Shown: positions 12,060 through 20,601, numbered from the stretch's first letter. The stretch: 64,000 nt of DNA from Streptomyces sp. NBC_00289 (GCF_041435115.1 NZ_CP108046.1:8370001-8434000); one strand, 5' to 3'. Translations and numbers: made by a program. Notes: generated by a model from the sequence alone, not told the origin.

Positions 12060-12350
12060 GACAACGAAGCTAGAGGCTGCGTGGCCTGCCTGACCAAGGC
12101 CAATTCCGGCGCGCTGGACCGATTTCCCGACACCGCCGGGAGCCACCCGGAGGGCGTCTTGCGCAGGAATCCCGACGCGCACCCGCACAGCCACCCCTAA
12201 GGCGGCCGAGGCCGCGGGCCCGACCTCGCCCATTGCGGGTGAGGCGCCCGGCGGCACCGTCGGCTGCGATGGAGGTGGCGACCGGGGAGGCACCGGAAGC
12301 TGCCCGGCGGACTGCGCCGGCGTCCCGGGCCGACTCGGCGAGGTGGCACC

Positions 12351-12881
12351 GTGAAGCACTGGCGGGCTCTGATCCTCCTGGGTACGGCCCGGTTCCTGAT
12401 GGTCCCGGCCACGTCGGTCATGAACGTGTCCGTCAGCCGGCCGGTCGAGGACTTCGACACCGAGGTCACCACCGGCGGGCCGCGGTTCACGGCCCGGAAC
12501 CTCGGCTCCGCGCTCATCGGATCGATCCTCATCGGCGCGCCGGCGAACGGCTTCACCTCACAGGTGGAGGACAACCCGCGGCTGTCGGAGGAAGCCCAGG
12601 GGCCGACCGGTGTCGCGCTGGAGGCAGGGATCAGCTCCGCTCCCACCTGCGAGGTGCGCTCGGCGGCGGAGCGCGCCGGGCTGCCGCCGGCCGAGGTCGA
12701 CGCCGTCGGGGACTCCTACGTGTCGGCACAGCTGCAGGGCCTGAAGGCGGCGATTCTCGCCACCGGAGGCATCACCCTCGCCGGCTTCCTCGTCACACGT
12801 CACCTGCCCACCGGCGGGGCGAGCCGCAGCAGGCGACCCGACATCACCGCTTCCGCCGACGCGCTCGACCGGGCGCGCTGA
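12351..12881 (+). pseudogene. MFS drug-efflux (DHA2-type) transporter, internal deletion remnant
   Basis: An open frame of 176 codons that fuses the first 40 or so residues of a DHA2 major-facilitator pump (MKHWRALILLGTARFLM, SVMNVSVSRPVEDFD) to its last 130 (NLGSALIGSILIG, FTSQVEDNPRLSEEAQ, AAILATGGITLAGFLVTRHLP). Roughly 350-400 residues holding most membrane helices are missing, with the junction near residues 42-50. The frame was kept, so it may still be translated, but it cannot be a transporter. Substitutions such as LMVPATS where LMVLDTS is usual suggest decay. Confidence 0.8.
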
Positions 12882-12923
12882 GTCCGCGCGGCCCCGGTGC
12901 CCCGACCCCGAAGGGAGGCCGCG

Positions 12924-13445
12924 ATGCCCGCGACCGGACAGAGGACAACCGGTGCGGCCGACAGCGCCGAGCGCCGGGCCGGCACCGACTACACCGGTGG
13001 CGTCTACGGTTCCATGATCGCCTCCTCCGTGATCCTGGGCGCCGGCACCCTGGGCTCGTTCCCGGTTCTGGAACTCGTGCTGCTGCTGGTACTCACCGGC
13101 GTGGCCTTCTGGATCGCGCATGTGCACGCCCAGTTGTTCGGCGCGCGCCTGGCCCAGCGAGACCTGAACCGCCGGATCGTGCTGCGTGTCTGCCGGGAGG
13201 AATGGCCGATCGTCGAGGCCGCCGGCCCGCCGGCGATCGCCGTGGCCGTCAGTCCGGCGCTGGGCCTCGACGTGGAGGGTGCCCTGTGGCTGGCGCTCGC
13301 CGTGGCCGTGGCCGGGCAGGTGGGCTGGTCGGCGGCCGCGGCACGGCAAGCGGGCGCGTCCTGGCGCCTGGTGGCCACCGCGGTCTCGGTGAATCTCCTG
13401 CTCGGGCTCCTGATCATCGCCTTCAAGCTGTTCCTCACGCATTGA
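12924..13445 (+). CDS. Hypothetical integral membrane protein
   Basis: Membrane protein of 173 aa with about four hydrophobic helices (SMIASSVILGAGTLGSF, LELVLLLVLTGVAFWIA, a central helix near GPPAIAVAVSPALGL, and LVATAVSVNLLLGLLIIAF at the C-terminus). I do not recognise a named family. The ATG at 12924 has AAGGGAGG 5 nt upstream. It lies 42 nt after the MFS remnant on the same strand and may once have been part of its operon. Functional role unknown. Confidence 0.75.
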   Translation: MPATGQRTTGAADSAERRAGTDYTGGVYGSMIASSVILGAGTLGSFPVLELVLLLVLTGVAFWIAHVHAQLFGARLAQRDLNRRIVLRVCREEWPIVEAAGPPAIAVAVSPALGLDVEGALWLALAVAVAGQVGWSAAAARQAGASWRLVATAVSVNLLLGLLIIAFKLFLTH

Positions 13446-13578
13446 CGCAGGTTGGGAAGCGTGTCCGGGCGAGTATCACCTTCGCGGGGTGAGGCCGTCC
13501 CGCCCGACGGGACGGACGATCGAAGGGCAGACGAAGGGCGCGGCCCGCCTGTCCCAGGCCACCGGGGGAGAGCAGCTG

Positions 13579-13776
13579 ATGCGCTATGAGATCCGCGTCG
13601 ACGGACACATGTCGGAGACGCTGACCAGTGCCTTCCCGGAACTCGAGCACGTGGTGATGTCCGGGCAGACCGTCCTGTTCGGACCAGTGATCGACGAGGC
13701 GCACCTGTACGGGCTGCTGGCCCGCTGCCGGTCGCTGGGTCTGCGGGTCCTGGAGATGCGCCAGCTGCCGGAGTGA
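13579..13776 (+). CDS. Small conserved hypothetical protein
   Basis: Protein of 65 aa (MRYEIRVDGHMSE start, FGPVIDEAHLYGLLARCRS, ending EMRQLPE). The alternation of strands and one helix suggests a compact alpha/beta fold. Two extra in-frame codon blocks upstream lack a ribosome site, whereas GGGGGAG precedes 13579. It looks like the small ligand- or protein-binding proteins often found in Streptomyces stress-gene blocks. No function can be assigned. Confidence 0.65.
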   Translation: MRYEIRVDGHMSETLTSAFPELEHVVMSGQTVLFGPVIDEAHLYGLLARCRSLGLRVLEMRQLPE

Positions 13777-13839
13777 TGTGCCGGAAGTGCCGCGGGGTGG
13801 TGACAGTGGGTTCCGGCTCGGCCGGGGTTCACCGAAGTC

Positions 13840-14421
13840 CTACAGCTGCGGCGGCTCCCGGCCCTGTCGGCGAAGACCCGCCTGGACGGCACCCGCGAGG
13901 ATCCGTGCGGCGACGCCCACGAGCATCAGTCCGCCGACCATCTGCAGCATCGTCGCCACCCGCCCGGTCTGCGAACGGGCGGTGATGTCGCCGTACCCGA
14001 CGGTGGAGAACGTGGTCAGGGTGAAGTACAGGGCGTCCGTTCGGGTGAGCGGTTCGCTGAAGGACCCGGGCGTGGATCGCTCCATCAGGTAGTAGCCGCT
14101 CGCGAAGAGCACCAGATACATCACCAGCGTCGCGACCAGGGCCTCGACGGCCTTCAGCCGGGGGTGCGGCGACTGCACGATGGCCCGGACCTCCCACCCG
14201 AAGACGAGGAACACCGCCACCAGGCCGATCGTGAGCAGGAGCGAGGTGTTGCCCGTGCCGCGTTCGTCGAACGGCAGCAGGTAGTACGCGGTGAGCAGGC
14301 CCACCGTGATGCCCACGGCACGCGCGAGGGCCAGGGCCGCCGCGCGCCGGTCGGGTTGTTTCCGGGAAGGAGCCCGCCCGGACCGGGCGGGCTCCTTCCC
14401 GGAAGCCGCTGGATCGTCCAT
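13840..14421 (-). CDS. Two-helix potassium channel (Ion_trans_2)
   Basis: Ion channel subunit of 193 aa with a K+ selectivity filter TVGYGD preceded by a pore helix (ALYFTLTTFS). A basic cytoplasmic N-terminus is followed by three to four membrane spans. No RCK/TrkA-N domain is fused, so gating by a cytosolic ligand is not indicated. I placed the start at MDDPAAS (14421); an ATG at 14472 would add 17 residues and neither has a clear ribosome site. A 43-bp near-perfect palindrome lies within codons 7-21 of this gene, an unusual place for such a structure. Confidence 0.85.
   Translation of the reverse strand: MDDPAASGKEPARSGRAPSRKQPDRRAAALALARAVGITVGLLTAYYLLPFDERGTGNTSLLLTIGLVAVFLVFGWEVRAIVQSPHPRLKAVEALVATLVMYLVLFASGYYLMERSTPGSFSEPLTRTDALYFTLTTFSTVGYGDITARSQTGRVATMLQMVGGLMLVGVAARILAGAVQAGLRRQGREPPQL
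14361..14403. repeat. 43-bp palindrome inside the K+ channel coding sequence
   Basis: Two 21-bp arms (14361-14381 and 14383-14403) are exact reverse complements around a single central A. The core is GGGAAGGAGCCCGCCC and its complement. It encodes Ser-Gly-Lys-Glu-Pro-Ala-Arg-Ser-Gly-Arg-Ala-Pro-Ser-Arg in the channel frame. As RNA it would form a very stable hairpin within about 60 nt of the start codon. Confidence 0.9.
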
Positions 14422-14497
14422 AGGCGTATCTTTGCCCGTTTTCGTCGCACACGGGCGCGTGGCTCCGGGCATTTCACTTCATCGCCTCGGCGGTGTG

Positions 14498-14526
14498 CGC
14501 GGATCACCCGCCGGGGGTGATCCGCG
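14498..14526. promoter_or_regulatory. 12-bp inverted repeat between divergent genes
   Basis: CGCGGATCACCC (14498-14509) and GGGTGATCCGCG (14515-14526) form a perfect 12-bp stem with a 5-nt loop, between the divergent K+ channel and HdeD genes. Either an operator for both or a hairpin that insulates the divergent promoters. Confidence 0.55.
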
Positions 14527-14622
14527 GGCAGCCGGCGGGCGGGACGCTGACCCGGTGAGGTCACCGCACACCGCCCCGTCGGCGGTCCGGAAGCGACCCG
14601 TCGGATCTCGCGAGGAGGAGCC

Positions 14623-15285
14623 ATGACCGTGTCGCGTGGTCCGACACCGCGTACCGGATCGGAACACAGGCCCGACGGGGCGGTCCCCGCAGCGATGGAG
14701 GACCCCGCCGACGTGCTGGCGAAACTCGGGCGGTCCTGGACGTGGATCCTCGCTTCGGCGATCACCACGCTCGTCCCCGGCATCCTGGTCCTGGTCTGGC
14801 CTGACGAGACCCTCAACGTGCTGGCGATCGTCATCGGCCTCTACCTGCTGGTGAGCGGGGCGTTCCGGTTCGTCGCCACCTTCGACCGCGACGAACACGG
14901 CGAGCGGCTGGCGGGTCTGCTCCTCGCGGTGCTGTACGTCCTGGCCGGAGTGCTGTGCCTGCGCAACCCGCTGCAGACGATCGCCGCGCTCTCGCTGATC
15001 GTCGGGATCGTCTGGCTGGTGTCCGGCATCCTCACCCTCTACACGGCCATCGCCGCCAAGGACCTGCCCCACCGCGGCTTCGTCCTCGGCGCCGCGGTGA
15101 TCGCCATTCTCGCCGGGATCGTGGTGCTCGCCCTGCCCGCCGAGTCCGCCCTGGCGCTGACCCGGCTGCTCGGTCTGTGGCTCGTGCTGCTGGGTCTGGT
15201 CGAGGTGGCCGTCGCCTTCGCGTGGCGGGCAGCCCTCCGCAGGTCACGTATCACGGAGCCGAGCGACCCGGCCGGGGCCGTCTGA
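14623..15285 (+). CDS. HdeD/DUF308 family membrane protein
   Basis: Integral membrane protein of 220 aa with six hydrophobic helices in three similar pairs, the DUF308/HdeD arrangement. In enteric bacteria HdeD is an acid-resistance membrane protein. In actinobacteria the role is unproven, but such genes often belong to general stress regulons. The ATG at 14623 follows CGAGGAGGA by about 7 nt. A polar N-terminal 25 residues precede the first helix (WTWILASAITTLVPGILVL). It starts a same-strand run of membrane and stress genes reaching 18370. Confidence 0.85.
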   Translation: MTVSRGPTPRTGSEHRPDGAVPAAMEDPADVLAKLGRSWTWILASAITTLVPGILVLVWPDETLNVLAIVIGLYLLVSGAFRFVATFDRDEHGERLAGLLLAVLYVLAGVLCLRNPLQTIAALSLIVGIVWLVSGILTLYTAIAAKDLPHRGFVLGAAVIAILAGIVVLALPAESALALTRLLGLWLVLLGLVEVAVAFAWRAALRRSRITEPSDPAGAV

Positions 15286-15459
15286 GCCTCCGTCCCGGCG
15301 CCCGTGCCGCCCCGGCCGGCGGCCCGCTCCGTGGCCCGGCCCGCAGGACCCGAGTTCCCGGCCGGTGCGGCGCCGGGGGCTCCGACACCCCTGACGAACG
15401 TCACCTCCCTGACGGCAGCCGAGCGCTGCCGGGAGCGGCACAAACCCCGAGGAGGAGCC

Positions 15460-16818
15460 ATGGACTCGTCCGGCAGCGCCCCCGAACCGTCCCACTCCGG
15501 CGGATCCGCGGAATCCGCTCCTGACCTGACCGCCGCGGAACGCGCGGAGTACGAGCGGCTGCGCCACGCCGAGGGAGTACGCCACCGAGGACTGCGCCGG
15601 GCGGGCGCCGGGATCCTGCTGGTGCTGACCGTGCTGCTCGCACCCCTGTCCGTCGTCGCCGTGTGGGTGAACGACATCGTCTCCGACACCGACCGGTACG
15701 TGGAGACCGTCGCGCCCCTGGCCTCGGACCCGGCCGTGCAGAAGACCCTGACCGACCGGCTGACCAACCGGGTGGTGAAAGAGGTGGACGTCGCGGCCGT
15801 GACGGACTCGCTCACCAAGGTCCTCAAGGACGCCGGCGCTCCGCCCAGCGTCGTGTCGGGAGCGCAGGCACTCGACGCTCCCCTGCGCTCCGCGGTGCAG
15901 ACCGTGGTGCACCGCAGCGTCGACCGGGTCATCACCAGCGATGTCTTCCGGCAGGCCTGGGAGGGCTCGAACCGGCGGGCGCACGCGGCGGTGGTGAACA
16001 TGCTCACCGGTGAGGGGAACGGCGCCCTGCGCGCCAAGGGAGACAGCATTCAGCTCGACATCGGAAGCGTGGTCGACCAGGTGAAGCAGCGCCTCGTCGA
16101 CCAGGGCTTCGACAAGGCGGCCGCCATCCCGGACAGCGAACGGACGGTCACCCTGTTCCGGACCGAGGAACTGGGCAAGGCACAGGACGGGATGCGCCTG
16201 CTGAACATCCTCGGCACCTGGCTGCCGGTGGTGACACTCGCCGTCGGCGCCCTCGCCGTGTGGACGGCTCCGGGGCACCGGCTGATGCTGATGATCACCT
16301 CTCTCGGCATCAGCCTGATGATGGTGGTGCTGCTCGTCGCACTGGCCGTCGTACGACGGGTCTACCTCGACGCGGTCCCGTCCGCGACACTGCCGCCCGA
16401 CACCGCCGCGGTCATCTACGACACGTTCCTCCGGTTCCTGCGTGACAGCACGCGCACCCTGCTCGTCGTCTTCCTGATCGTGGCGCTGACCGCCTATCTG
16501 TACGGCCCCGGACGAGTGGCCCGCTGGACGCGGGACGTGACCCACCGGGGCGCCACCGCGGCCGGCGCGACACTGAGCGGCGCGGGACTGCGCACCGGCT
16601 CCGCGGGGCGCTGGCTGACCACCCACCGGCCGTGGATCACCGGGGTGGCCATCGGGGCGGGCGCCCTGACGCTCCTGCTCTGGAACCACCCCACGATCGC
16701 CGGAGTCGTGCTCGTCGTCGGCCTGATCCTGATCGTGCTGGCCGTCGTGGCGGTACTCGCCGCCGCGGCCACCGAACCGGACAGGACCGCCCGCGGAGCG
16801 GGACGGCCGGGTCCGTGA
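15460..16818 (+). CDS. Conserved integral membrane protein with large extracytoplasmic domain
   Basis: Protein of 452 aa. A charged N-terminal coil (TAAERAEYERLRHAEG) leads to a first membrane helix near residues 45-70, a polar extracytoplasmic domain of about 180 residues rich in Val, Asp and Thr, and then about four more helices. The last two sit near the C-terminus (TGVAIGAGALTLLLW, VLVVGLILIVLAVVAVLAA). Homologues are frequent in Streptomyces but unnamed. The ATG at 15460 has GAGGAGGA upstream. It is likely co-transcribed with HdeD. Confidence 0.8.
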   Translation: MDSSGSAPEPSHSGGSAESAPDLTAAERAEYERLRHAEGVRHRGLRRAGAGILLVLTVLLAPLSVVAVWVNDIVSDTDRYVETVAPLASDPAVQKTLTDRLTNRVVKEVDVAAVTDSLTKVLKDAGAPPSVVSGAQALDAPLRSAVQTVVHRSVDRVITSDVFRQAWEGSNRRAHAAVVNMLTGEGNGALRAKGDSIQLDIGSVVDQVKQRLVDQGFDKAAAIPDSERTVTLFRTEELGKAQDGMRLLNILGTWLPVVTLAVGALAVWTAPGHRLMLMITSLGISLMMVVLLVALAVVRRVYLDAVPSATLPPDTAAVIYDTFLRFLRDSTRTLLVVFLIVALTAYLYGPGRVARWTRDVTHRGATAAGATLSGAGLRTGSAGRWLTTHRPWITGVAIGAGALTLLLWNHPTIAGVVLVVGLILIVLAVVAVLAAAATEPDRTARGAGRPGP

Positions 16819-16966
16819 GCGGCGCGCGTGCCCGGACGCGCGGTGCCGCGGACCGCGGCGGCCCGCACTCTCACCCGTCTCGGGTGAGCCGCCCGGTGCT
16901 TGCCGTGGGCACGCTGAGTACGTCACCGAACGGCTGCCGGGCGAAGGCCCGGGACGGAGGAAAGAC

Positions 16967-17440
16967 ATGAGTGGGCAGACGTACCTCGCCTACGACTATC
17001 CGCTGCTGAGCGTCTTCTGGTCCATGCTGTTGTTCTTCGTGTGGATCATGTGGTTCGTCCTGCTCTTCCGGATCGTCGTGGACATCTTCCGCGACGACAC
17101 GATGAGCGGCTGGGCCAAGGCCGGCTGGCTGGTGTTCGTCATCGTCCTGCCCTTCCTGGGCGTGTTCGTCTACGTGATCGCACGTGGGAAGAACATGGGC
17201 CGCCGCGAGGCGACGCAGGCGCGAGACCAGCAGAAGGCGTTCGACAGCTACATCCGCGAGACCGCCAAGGGTGGTGGCGAGGGAGGGACCAGCAGCGTCG
17301 ACGAACTCGCCAGGCTGTCCGAGATCCGTGCCCGCGGCGACATCTCGGACGACGAGTTCCGCAGGGCCAAGGAACTGGTGCTGAGCGGCTCCGGTCCGTC
17401 GGAACGCGCGGGCACCGCCCCCTCCGCATCCGCCCCCTGA
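16967..17440 (+). CDS. PLDc_N/SHOCT-domain membrane protein
   Basis: Protein of 157 aa. Two N-terminal membrane helices with the PLDc_N pattern (FFVWIMWFVLLFRIVVDIFRD, AGWLVFVIVLPFLGVFVYV) are followed by a charged linker and a C-terminal SHOCT domain (VDELARLSEIRARGDISDDE, FRRAKELVL). SHOCT is a short oligomerisation helix pair. Proteins of this layout are abundant in actinobacteria and associated with envelope stress, without a known activity. The ATG follows CGGAGGAAAG. Confidence 0.88.
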   Translation: MSGQTYLAYDYPLLSVFWSMLLFFVWIMWFVLLFRIVVDIFRDDTMSGWAKAGWLVFVIVLPFLGVFVYVIARGKNMGRREATQARDQQKAFDSYIRETAKGGGEGGTSSVDELARLSEIRARGDISDDEFRRAKELVLSGSGPSERAGTAPSASAP

Positions 17441-17530
17441 GGGCACCCACGGGTCAGACGCACGAGACCGGGACGGGGCGGTTCCCGCCGCCCCGTCCTC
17501 CCCACCCGCGAACCAGGAAGGCGGTAGCCG

Positions 17531-18370
17531 ATGTGCCGGTGGCTTGCCTACTCCGGAACACCCATCCTGCTCGACGCCATCCTCTACAGACCGGCCCACT
17601 CGCTGATCGACCAGAGCCTGCACTCCAAGCTGGGCGTCGAGACGACCAACGGTGACGGCTTCGGCGTCGGCTGGTACGCGACGGACGTCGACACCCCGGC
17701 GGTCGTCCGGGACACCGCCCCGGCGTGGAGCAACCGCAACCTGCGGGAGATCGCCAACCACGTCCGCTCGCACCAGTTCTTCGCGCACATCCGGGCCTCG
17801 ACCGGGACCGCCGTGCAGCAGACCAACTGCCATCCGTTCCGCCACGGTCACTGGATGTGGATGCACAACGGGGCGATCACCGACTTCCACCGGATGCGGC
17901 GCGACCTCGCCCTCGTCGTCGACCCGGAGCTGTTCCTCGACATCGAGGGGTCGACGGACTCGGAGATGATGTTCTTCCTGGCCCTCACCTTCGGCCTGGA
18001 AGAGGACCCACCGGGCGCCGTGGCACGGATGGCGGGCCTGGTGGAGGAGGTCGGTCACCGGCACGGGGTGGAGTTCCCGCTGCAGATGACGGTGGCCGTG
18101 ACCGACGGCCAGAGCCTGTGGGCCTTCCGCTACTCCAGCCAGGGCGCCTCCCGTTCGCTCTACTACAGCACCAAGGTGGAGACACTCCGGGCCCTCCACC
18201 CGGACGTGGCGTTCCTGCGGGGGATATCCGACGACACCCGCCTCTTCGTCTCCGAGCCCCTGGGTGACCTGCCCGGCGCCTGGAACGAGGTGCCCGAGAA
18301 CAGCTACGGCGTGGTGCGACCGGGAACGGACGACCAGGATTTGGTCCCCTTCGCCCCACAGGCCGCCTAG
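17531..18370 (+). CDS. Class II glutamine amidotransferase
   Basis: Ntn-hydrolase of 279 aa. The nucleophile is Cys2 (MCRWLAYSG), exposed after Met removal. TTNGDGFGVGWY, HIRASTG, NCHPFRHG-WMWMHNG and GSTDSEMMF are the substrate-binding motifs of the YafJ/EgtC-type GATase II family. EgtC removes glutamate in ergothioneine synthesis, but no egtB or egtD is nearby, so this is a paralogue of unknown substrate. Ribosome site AGGAAGGCGG. Last gene of the membrane/stress run. Confidence 0.88.
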   Translation: MCRWLAYSGTPILLDAILYRPAHSLIDQSLHSKLGVETTNGDGFGVGWYATDVDTPAVVRDTAPAWSNRNLREIANHVRSHQFFAHIRASTGTAVQQTNCHPFRHGHWMWMHNGAITDFHRMRRDLALVVDPELFLDIEGSTDSEMMFFLALTFGLEEDPPGAVARMAGLVEEVGHRHGVEFPLQMTVAVTDGQSLWAFRYSSQGASRSLYYSTKVETLRALHPDVAFLRGISDDTRLFVSEPLGDLPGAWNEVPENSYGVVRPGTDDQDLVPFAPQAA

Positions 18371-18457
18371 CCGGACCCCGACTCCCGCCTGACCTCGCCG
18401 AAGTCTCCGTGCGGTGCCCCGGACCTTCCCTTTCCGGGACCCGCACGGGGCAGGGGC

Positions 18458-18511
18458 TTGCCTTACGAACACTCCCGATATATCGTTGATGCATCGCGAC
18501 AGATCAACGAT
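18458..18511 (+). promoter_or_regulatory. padR promoter and overlapping operator
   Basis: TTGCCT (18458-18463), 17 nt, TATCGT (18481-18486) forms a good housekeeping promoter. A perfect 9-bp inverted repeat, ATCGTTGAT (18482-18490) and ATCAACGAT (18503-18511), covers the -10, and CGATATATCG (18476-18485) is a second palindrome. PadR proteins bind such sites, so autorepression is likely. Confidence 0.75.
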
Positions 18512-18528
18512 GGAATGGAGTGATGGCA

Positions 18529-19164
18529 ATGCGCAGCCACGGATTCGAGCGTGGACACGGCCGTCGACAGGACGGCCCGGGCCGGCGTGGCCAGGACGGC
18601 TTCGACGGACGGCGTGCGGCCTTCGGGCCCTTCGGGCCGGGTGGCCCCGGCGGCCCCGGTTTCGGCGGACCGGGCTTCGGTCCGGGCCCATGGGGCCCAA
18701 GGGGGCGCGGTGGACCGAGGGGACGGGCGCGGCGAGGCGATGTACGGGCCTCGATCCTGGCCCTGCTCAAAGACCGGCCCATGCACGGTTACGAGATGAT
18801 CCAGGAGATCGCCGAGCGCAGCGGCGGGGCGTGGAAGCCCAGCCCCGGTTCGGTGTACCCCACCCTCCAGTTGCTGGAGGACGAGGGGCTGATCATCAGC
18901 GCGAGTGAGGGCGGCAAGAAGCTTTTCTCGCTCACCGACTCCGGCCGTACGGCGGCCGAGGAGGGGCCCGACGCGCCGTGGGAGGAAGCCTCACGCGGCG
19001 TCGACTGGGAGGCCCTCGGTGAGATCCGGCAGGCCGGCTTCGGTCTGATGGAGGCCTTCGGCCAGGTCTGGAAGACCGGCAGCAAGGAGCAGCGGGAGAA
19101 GGCGCTGACCGTCATCAACGAGGCCCGCAAGAAGCTGTACCTGATCCTCGCCGACGAGGACTGA
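18529..19164 (+). CDS. PadR family transcriptional regulator
   Basis: Regulator of 211 aa. An unusual Gly/Pro/Phe-rich low-complexity N-terminus (about residues 28-68, repeats of GGPGF and FGPG) is followed by a PadR winged helix (ILALLKDRPMHGYEMIQEIA, PSPGSVYPTLQLLEDEGLI) and a C-terminal helical dimerisation region. I prefer the ATG at 18529 because GGAG lies 8 nt upstream; ATG 18523 is too close. No target gene adjoins it on the same strand, so the operator over its own promoter suggests at least autoregulation. Confidence 0.92.
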   Translation: MRSHGFERGHGRRQDGPGRRGQDGFDGRRAAFGPFGPGGPGGPGFGGPGFGPGPWGPRGRGGPRGRARRGDVRASILALLKDRPMHGYEMIQEIAERSGGAWKPSPGSVYPTLQLLEDEGLIISASEGGKKLFSLTDSGRTAAEEGPDAPWEEASRGVDWEALGEIRQAGFGLMEAFGQVWKTGSKEQREKALTVINEARKKLYLILADED

Positions 19165-19184
19165 CGGCCGATGGGCCGGTGAAG

Positions 19185-19214
19185 GGCGCCCCGCGGAGCG
19201 ATCCGCGGGGCGCC
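19185..19214 (+). terminator. Rho-independent-type terminator after padR
   Basis: GGCGCCCCGCGGA (19185-19197) pairs perfectly with TCCGCGGGGCGCC (19202-19214) around a GCGA tetraloop and is followed by TTC. It lies 20 nt past the padR stop and may also serve the convergent gene. Confidence 0.85.
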
Positions 19215-19256
19215 TTCGCGTGTGCGTGGGGGTGGCGTACGGCAGGGCCGCCGCTG

Positions 19257-19685
19257 TCAGGACACCAGTCCGGCCAGCTTGCGCAACGACTCGTTCAGGG
19301 CGGCCGTTCCCGAGTCCTTGAGCTTGCCCGCCATCAGCGACACGGCGGCACCGGTGAACTCGCCGTCGATGCGTACCAGCGTGGCGTCGCCGTCCGGTGT
19401 CAGGGTGTAGCGCGTGGCGACGGACACGGCCATCGGGCCCTTGCCGCGGATGGCGAGCACCCGGGCCGGCTCCAGCTCCTCGACGGTCCACTCGACCTCC
19501 GCCGGGAAGCCCATCAGCTTCATGTTCTCCTGGAAGGTCGCGCCCACTTCCAGGGTCGTCGGGCCGCCCTTCGGGAAGCTGGTGTGGGTCGCGTTCCACT
19601 CGCCGTAGGCGGACCAGTCCGTGAGCTGCGCCCACACCTTCTCGGCGGGGGCCTGGATGCGTGCCTCCGCGCTGACTTCGGCCAT
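19257..19685 (-). CDS. SRPBCC (START-like) family protein
   Basis: Small cytoplasmic protein of 142 aa with the SRPBCC/polyketide-cyclase helix-grip fold. Its N-terminal VSAEARIQAPAEKVWAQLTD is typical, followed by YGEWNATHTSFP and a long C-terminal helix (GTAALNESLRKLAGLV). Such proteins bind hydrophobic ligands in an internal cavity; the ligand is not predictable. The ATG has GAGGTGG 5 nt upstream. Confidence 0.88.
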   Translation of the reverse strand: MAEVSAEARIQAPAEKVWAQLTDWSAYGEWNATHTSFPKGGPTTLEVGATFQENMKLMGFPAEVEWTVEELEPARVLAIRGKGPMAVSVATRYTLTPDGDATLVRIDGEFTGAAVSLMAGKLKDSGTAALNESLRKLAGLVS

Positions 19686-19721
19686 GCGACCACCTCTTCG
19701 TGTCGGGCTACGGTGTCGCGG

Positions 19722-19750
19722 AACGTAGTCTCAAGGCCCCGAACATTCAA
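19722..19750 (-). promoter_or_regulatory. Promoter for the SRPBCC gene
   Basis: On the minus strand TTGAAT (19750-19745), 17 nt, TACGTT (19727-19722) matches the vegetative consensus and lies 36 nt upstream of the start codon at 19685. Confidence 0.65.
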
Positions 19751-19986
19751 TACTGATGAACCGTCAGGAAGTGTGGAGAGCCACGAGCGGGCACGATCGA
19801 GGGGCAGGCCGCCCTCATGACAGTGCCACGCGGCTCGGCAGGTCGGCGCGGTGCGGCCTCGGGGGAAAACGGCCTGATCTCATCCGTAGGGAGGAGATTC
19901 CGGCCACCGCGGTCCACTCTGCGTGGGAGGCGAAGATGCTTCCCCCCGGGGATGACCGGATGGGCGGCGGCTGATGGGGTAGGGGT

Positions 19987-20565
19987 GTGCACTCCCGTAT
20001 CCCCCGGCAGTCGGCCCACGGGCCGGACAGCCGGCGCTCGGACCACTCCGACCACCGTGACAACGATGCCAGGCTCAGCGCGGAACTGGCAGCGGTGTTC
20101 TCCGGCGCGCGCCGGCGGGCGGTCCGGGACGGGGACGCGCAGATCGACACGGCCCACCTGCTGCACTCGCTGCTCGAGTCCGACCCCGAAGTGCGGGAGG
20201 CCTTCGGTGAGGGACCGCAGGTGGCCCGTCTGCTCGGCTACCTCGTGCAGCGCAGCATCGGCTACGGCCTGCGCTGGCACGGCACCGTGGAGGACTCCGG
20301 CGGCCTGCCCGTCGTGACGGACCTCGCCGGATTCTCACCACTGGCCGCCGGCGCCCTGGAACGCGCCTGCGCACGGGCCGCCGGACGGGGCGGCGGACCG
20401 GCCAGGGGTGTCGACCTGCTCGCGGCGATCGTCGTGGATCACCAGGCCCGCGCCGTCGAGGTACTGGCCCGCGCCGGGATCGACGCCGCCGAACTGTCCG
20501 CCCGGATCGAGGGGAACCCCGAGGAACTCGACGAGTACGCCGGAGGCGGCGAGTCCGGCCGCTGA
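19987..20565 (+). CDS. Clp N-terminal-domain protein
   Basis: Protein of 192 aa made almost entirely of a Clp repeat (ClpA/ClpC N-terminal) domain: the ARRRAVRDGDAQIDTAHLLHSLL segment is the first repeat and DLLAAIVVDHQARAVEVLARAGID the second. There is no AAA ATPase, so it is not a chaperone by itself; it could act as a substrate adaptor for ClpC. GTG start at 19987 after a G-rich stretch (GTAGGGGT). The last 36 nt including the stop are duplicated directly downstream. Confidence 0.8.
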   Translation: MHSRIPRQSAHGPDSRRSDHSDHRDNDARLSAELAAVFSGARRRAVRDGDAQIDTAHLLHSLLESDPEVREAFGEGPQVARLLGYLVQRSIGYGLRWHGTVEDSGGLPVVTDLAGFSPLAAGALERACARAAGRGGGPARGVDLLAAIVVDHQARAVEVLARAGIDAAELSARIEGNPEELDEYAGGGESGR

Positions 20566-20601
20566 GACGAGTACGCCGGAGGCGGCGAACCCGGCCGCTG
20601 A
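20530..20601 (+). repeat. 36-bp tandem duplication of a gene 3' end with its stop
   Basis: Bases 20530-20565 (last 12 codons of the Clp-N gene, including TGA) are repeated at 20566-20601 with 34 of 36 identities. The repeat length keeps frame, so the duplication would be silent behind the first stop. Confidence 0.92.
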
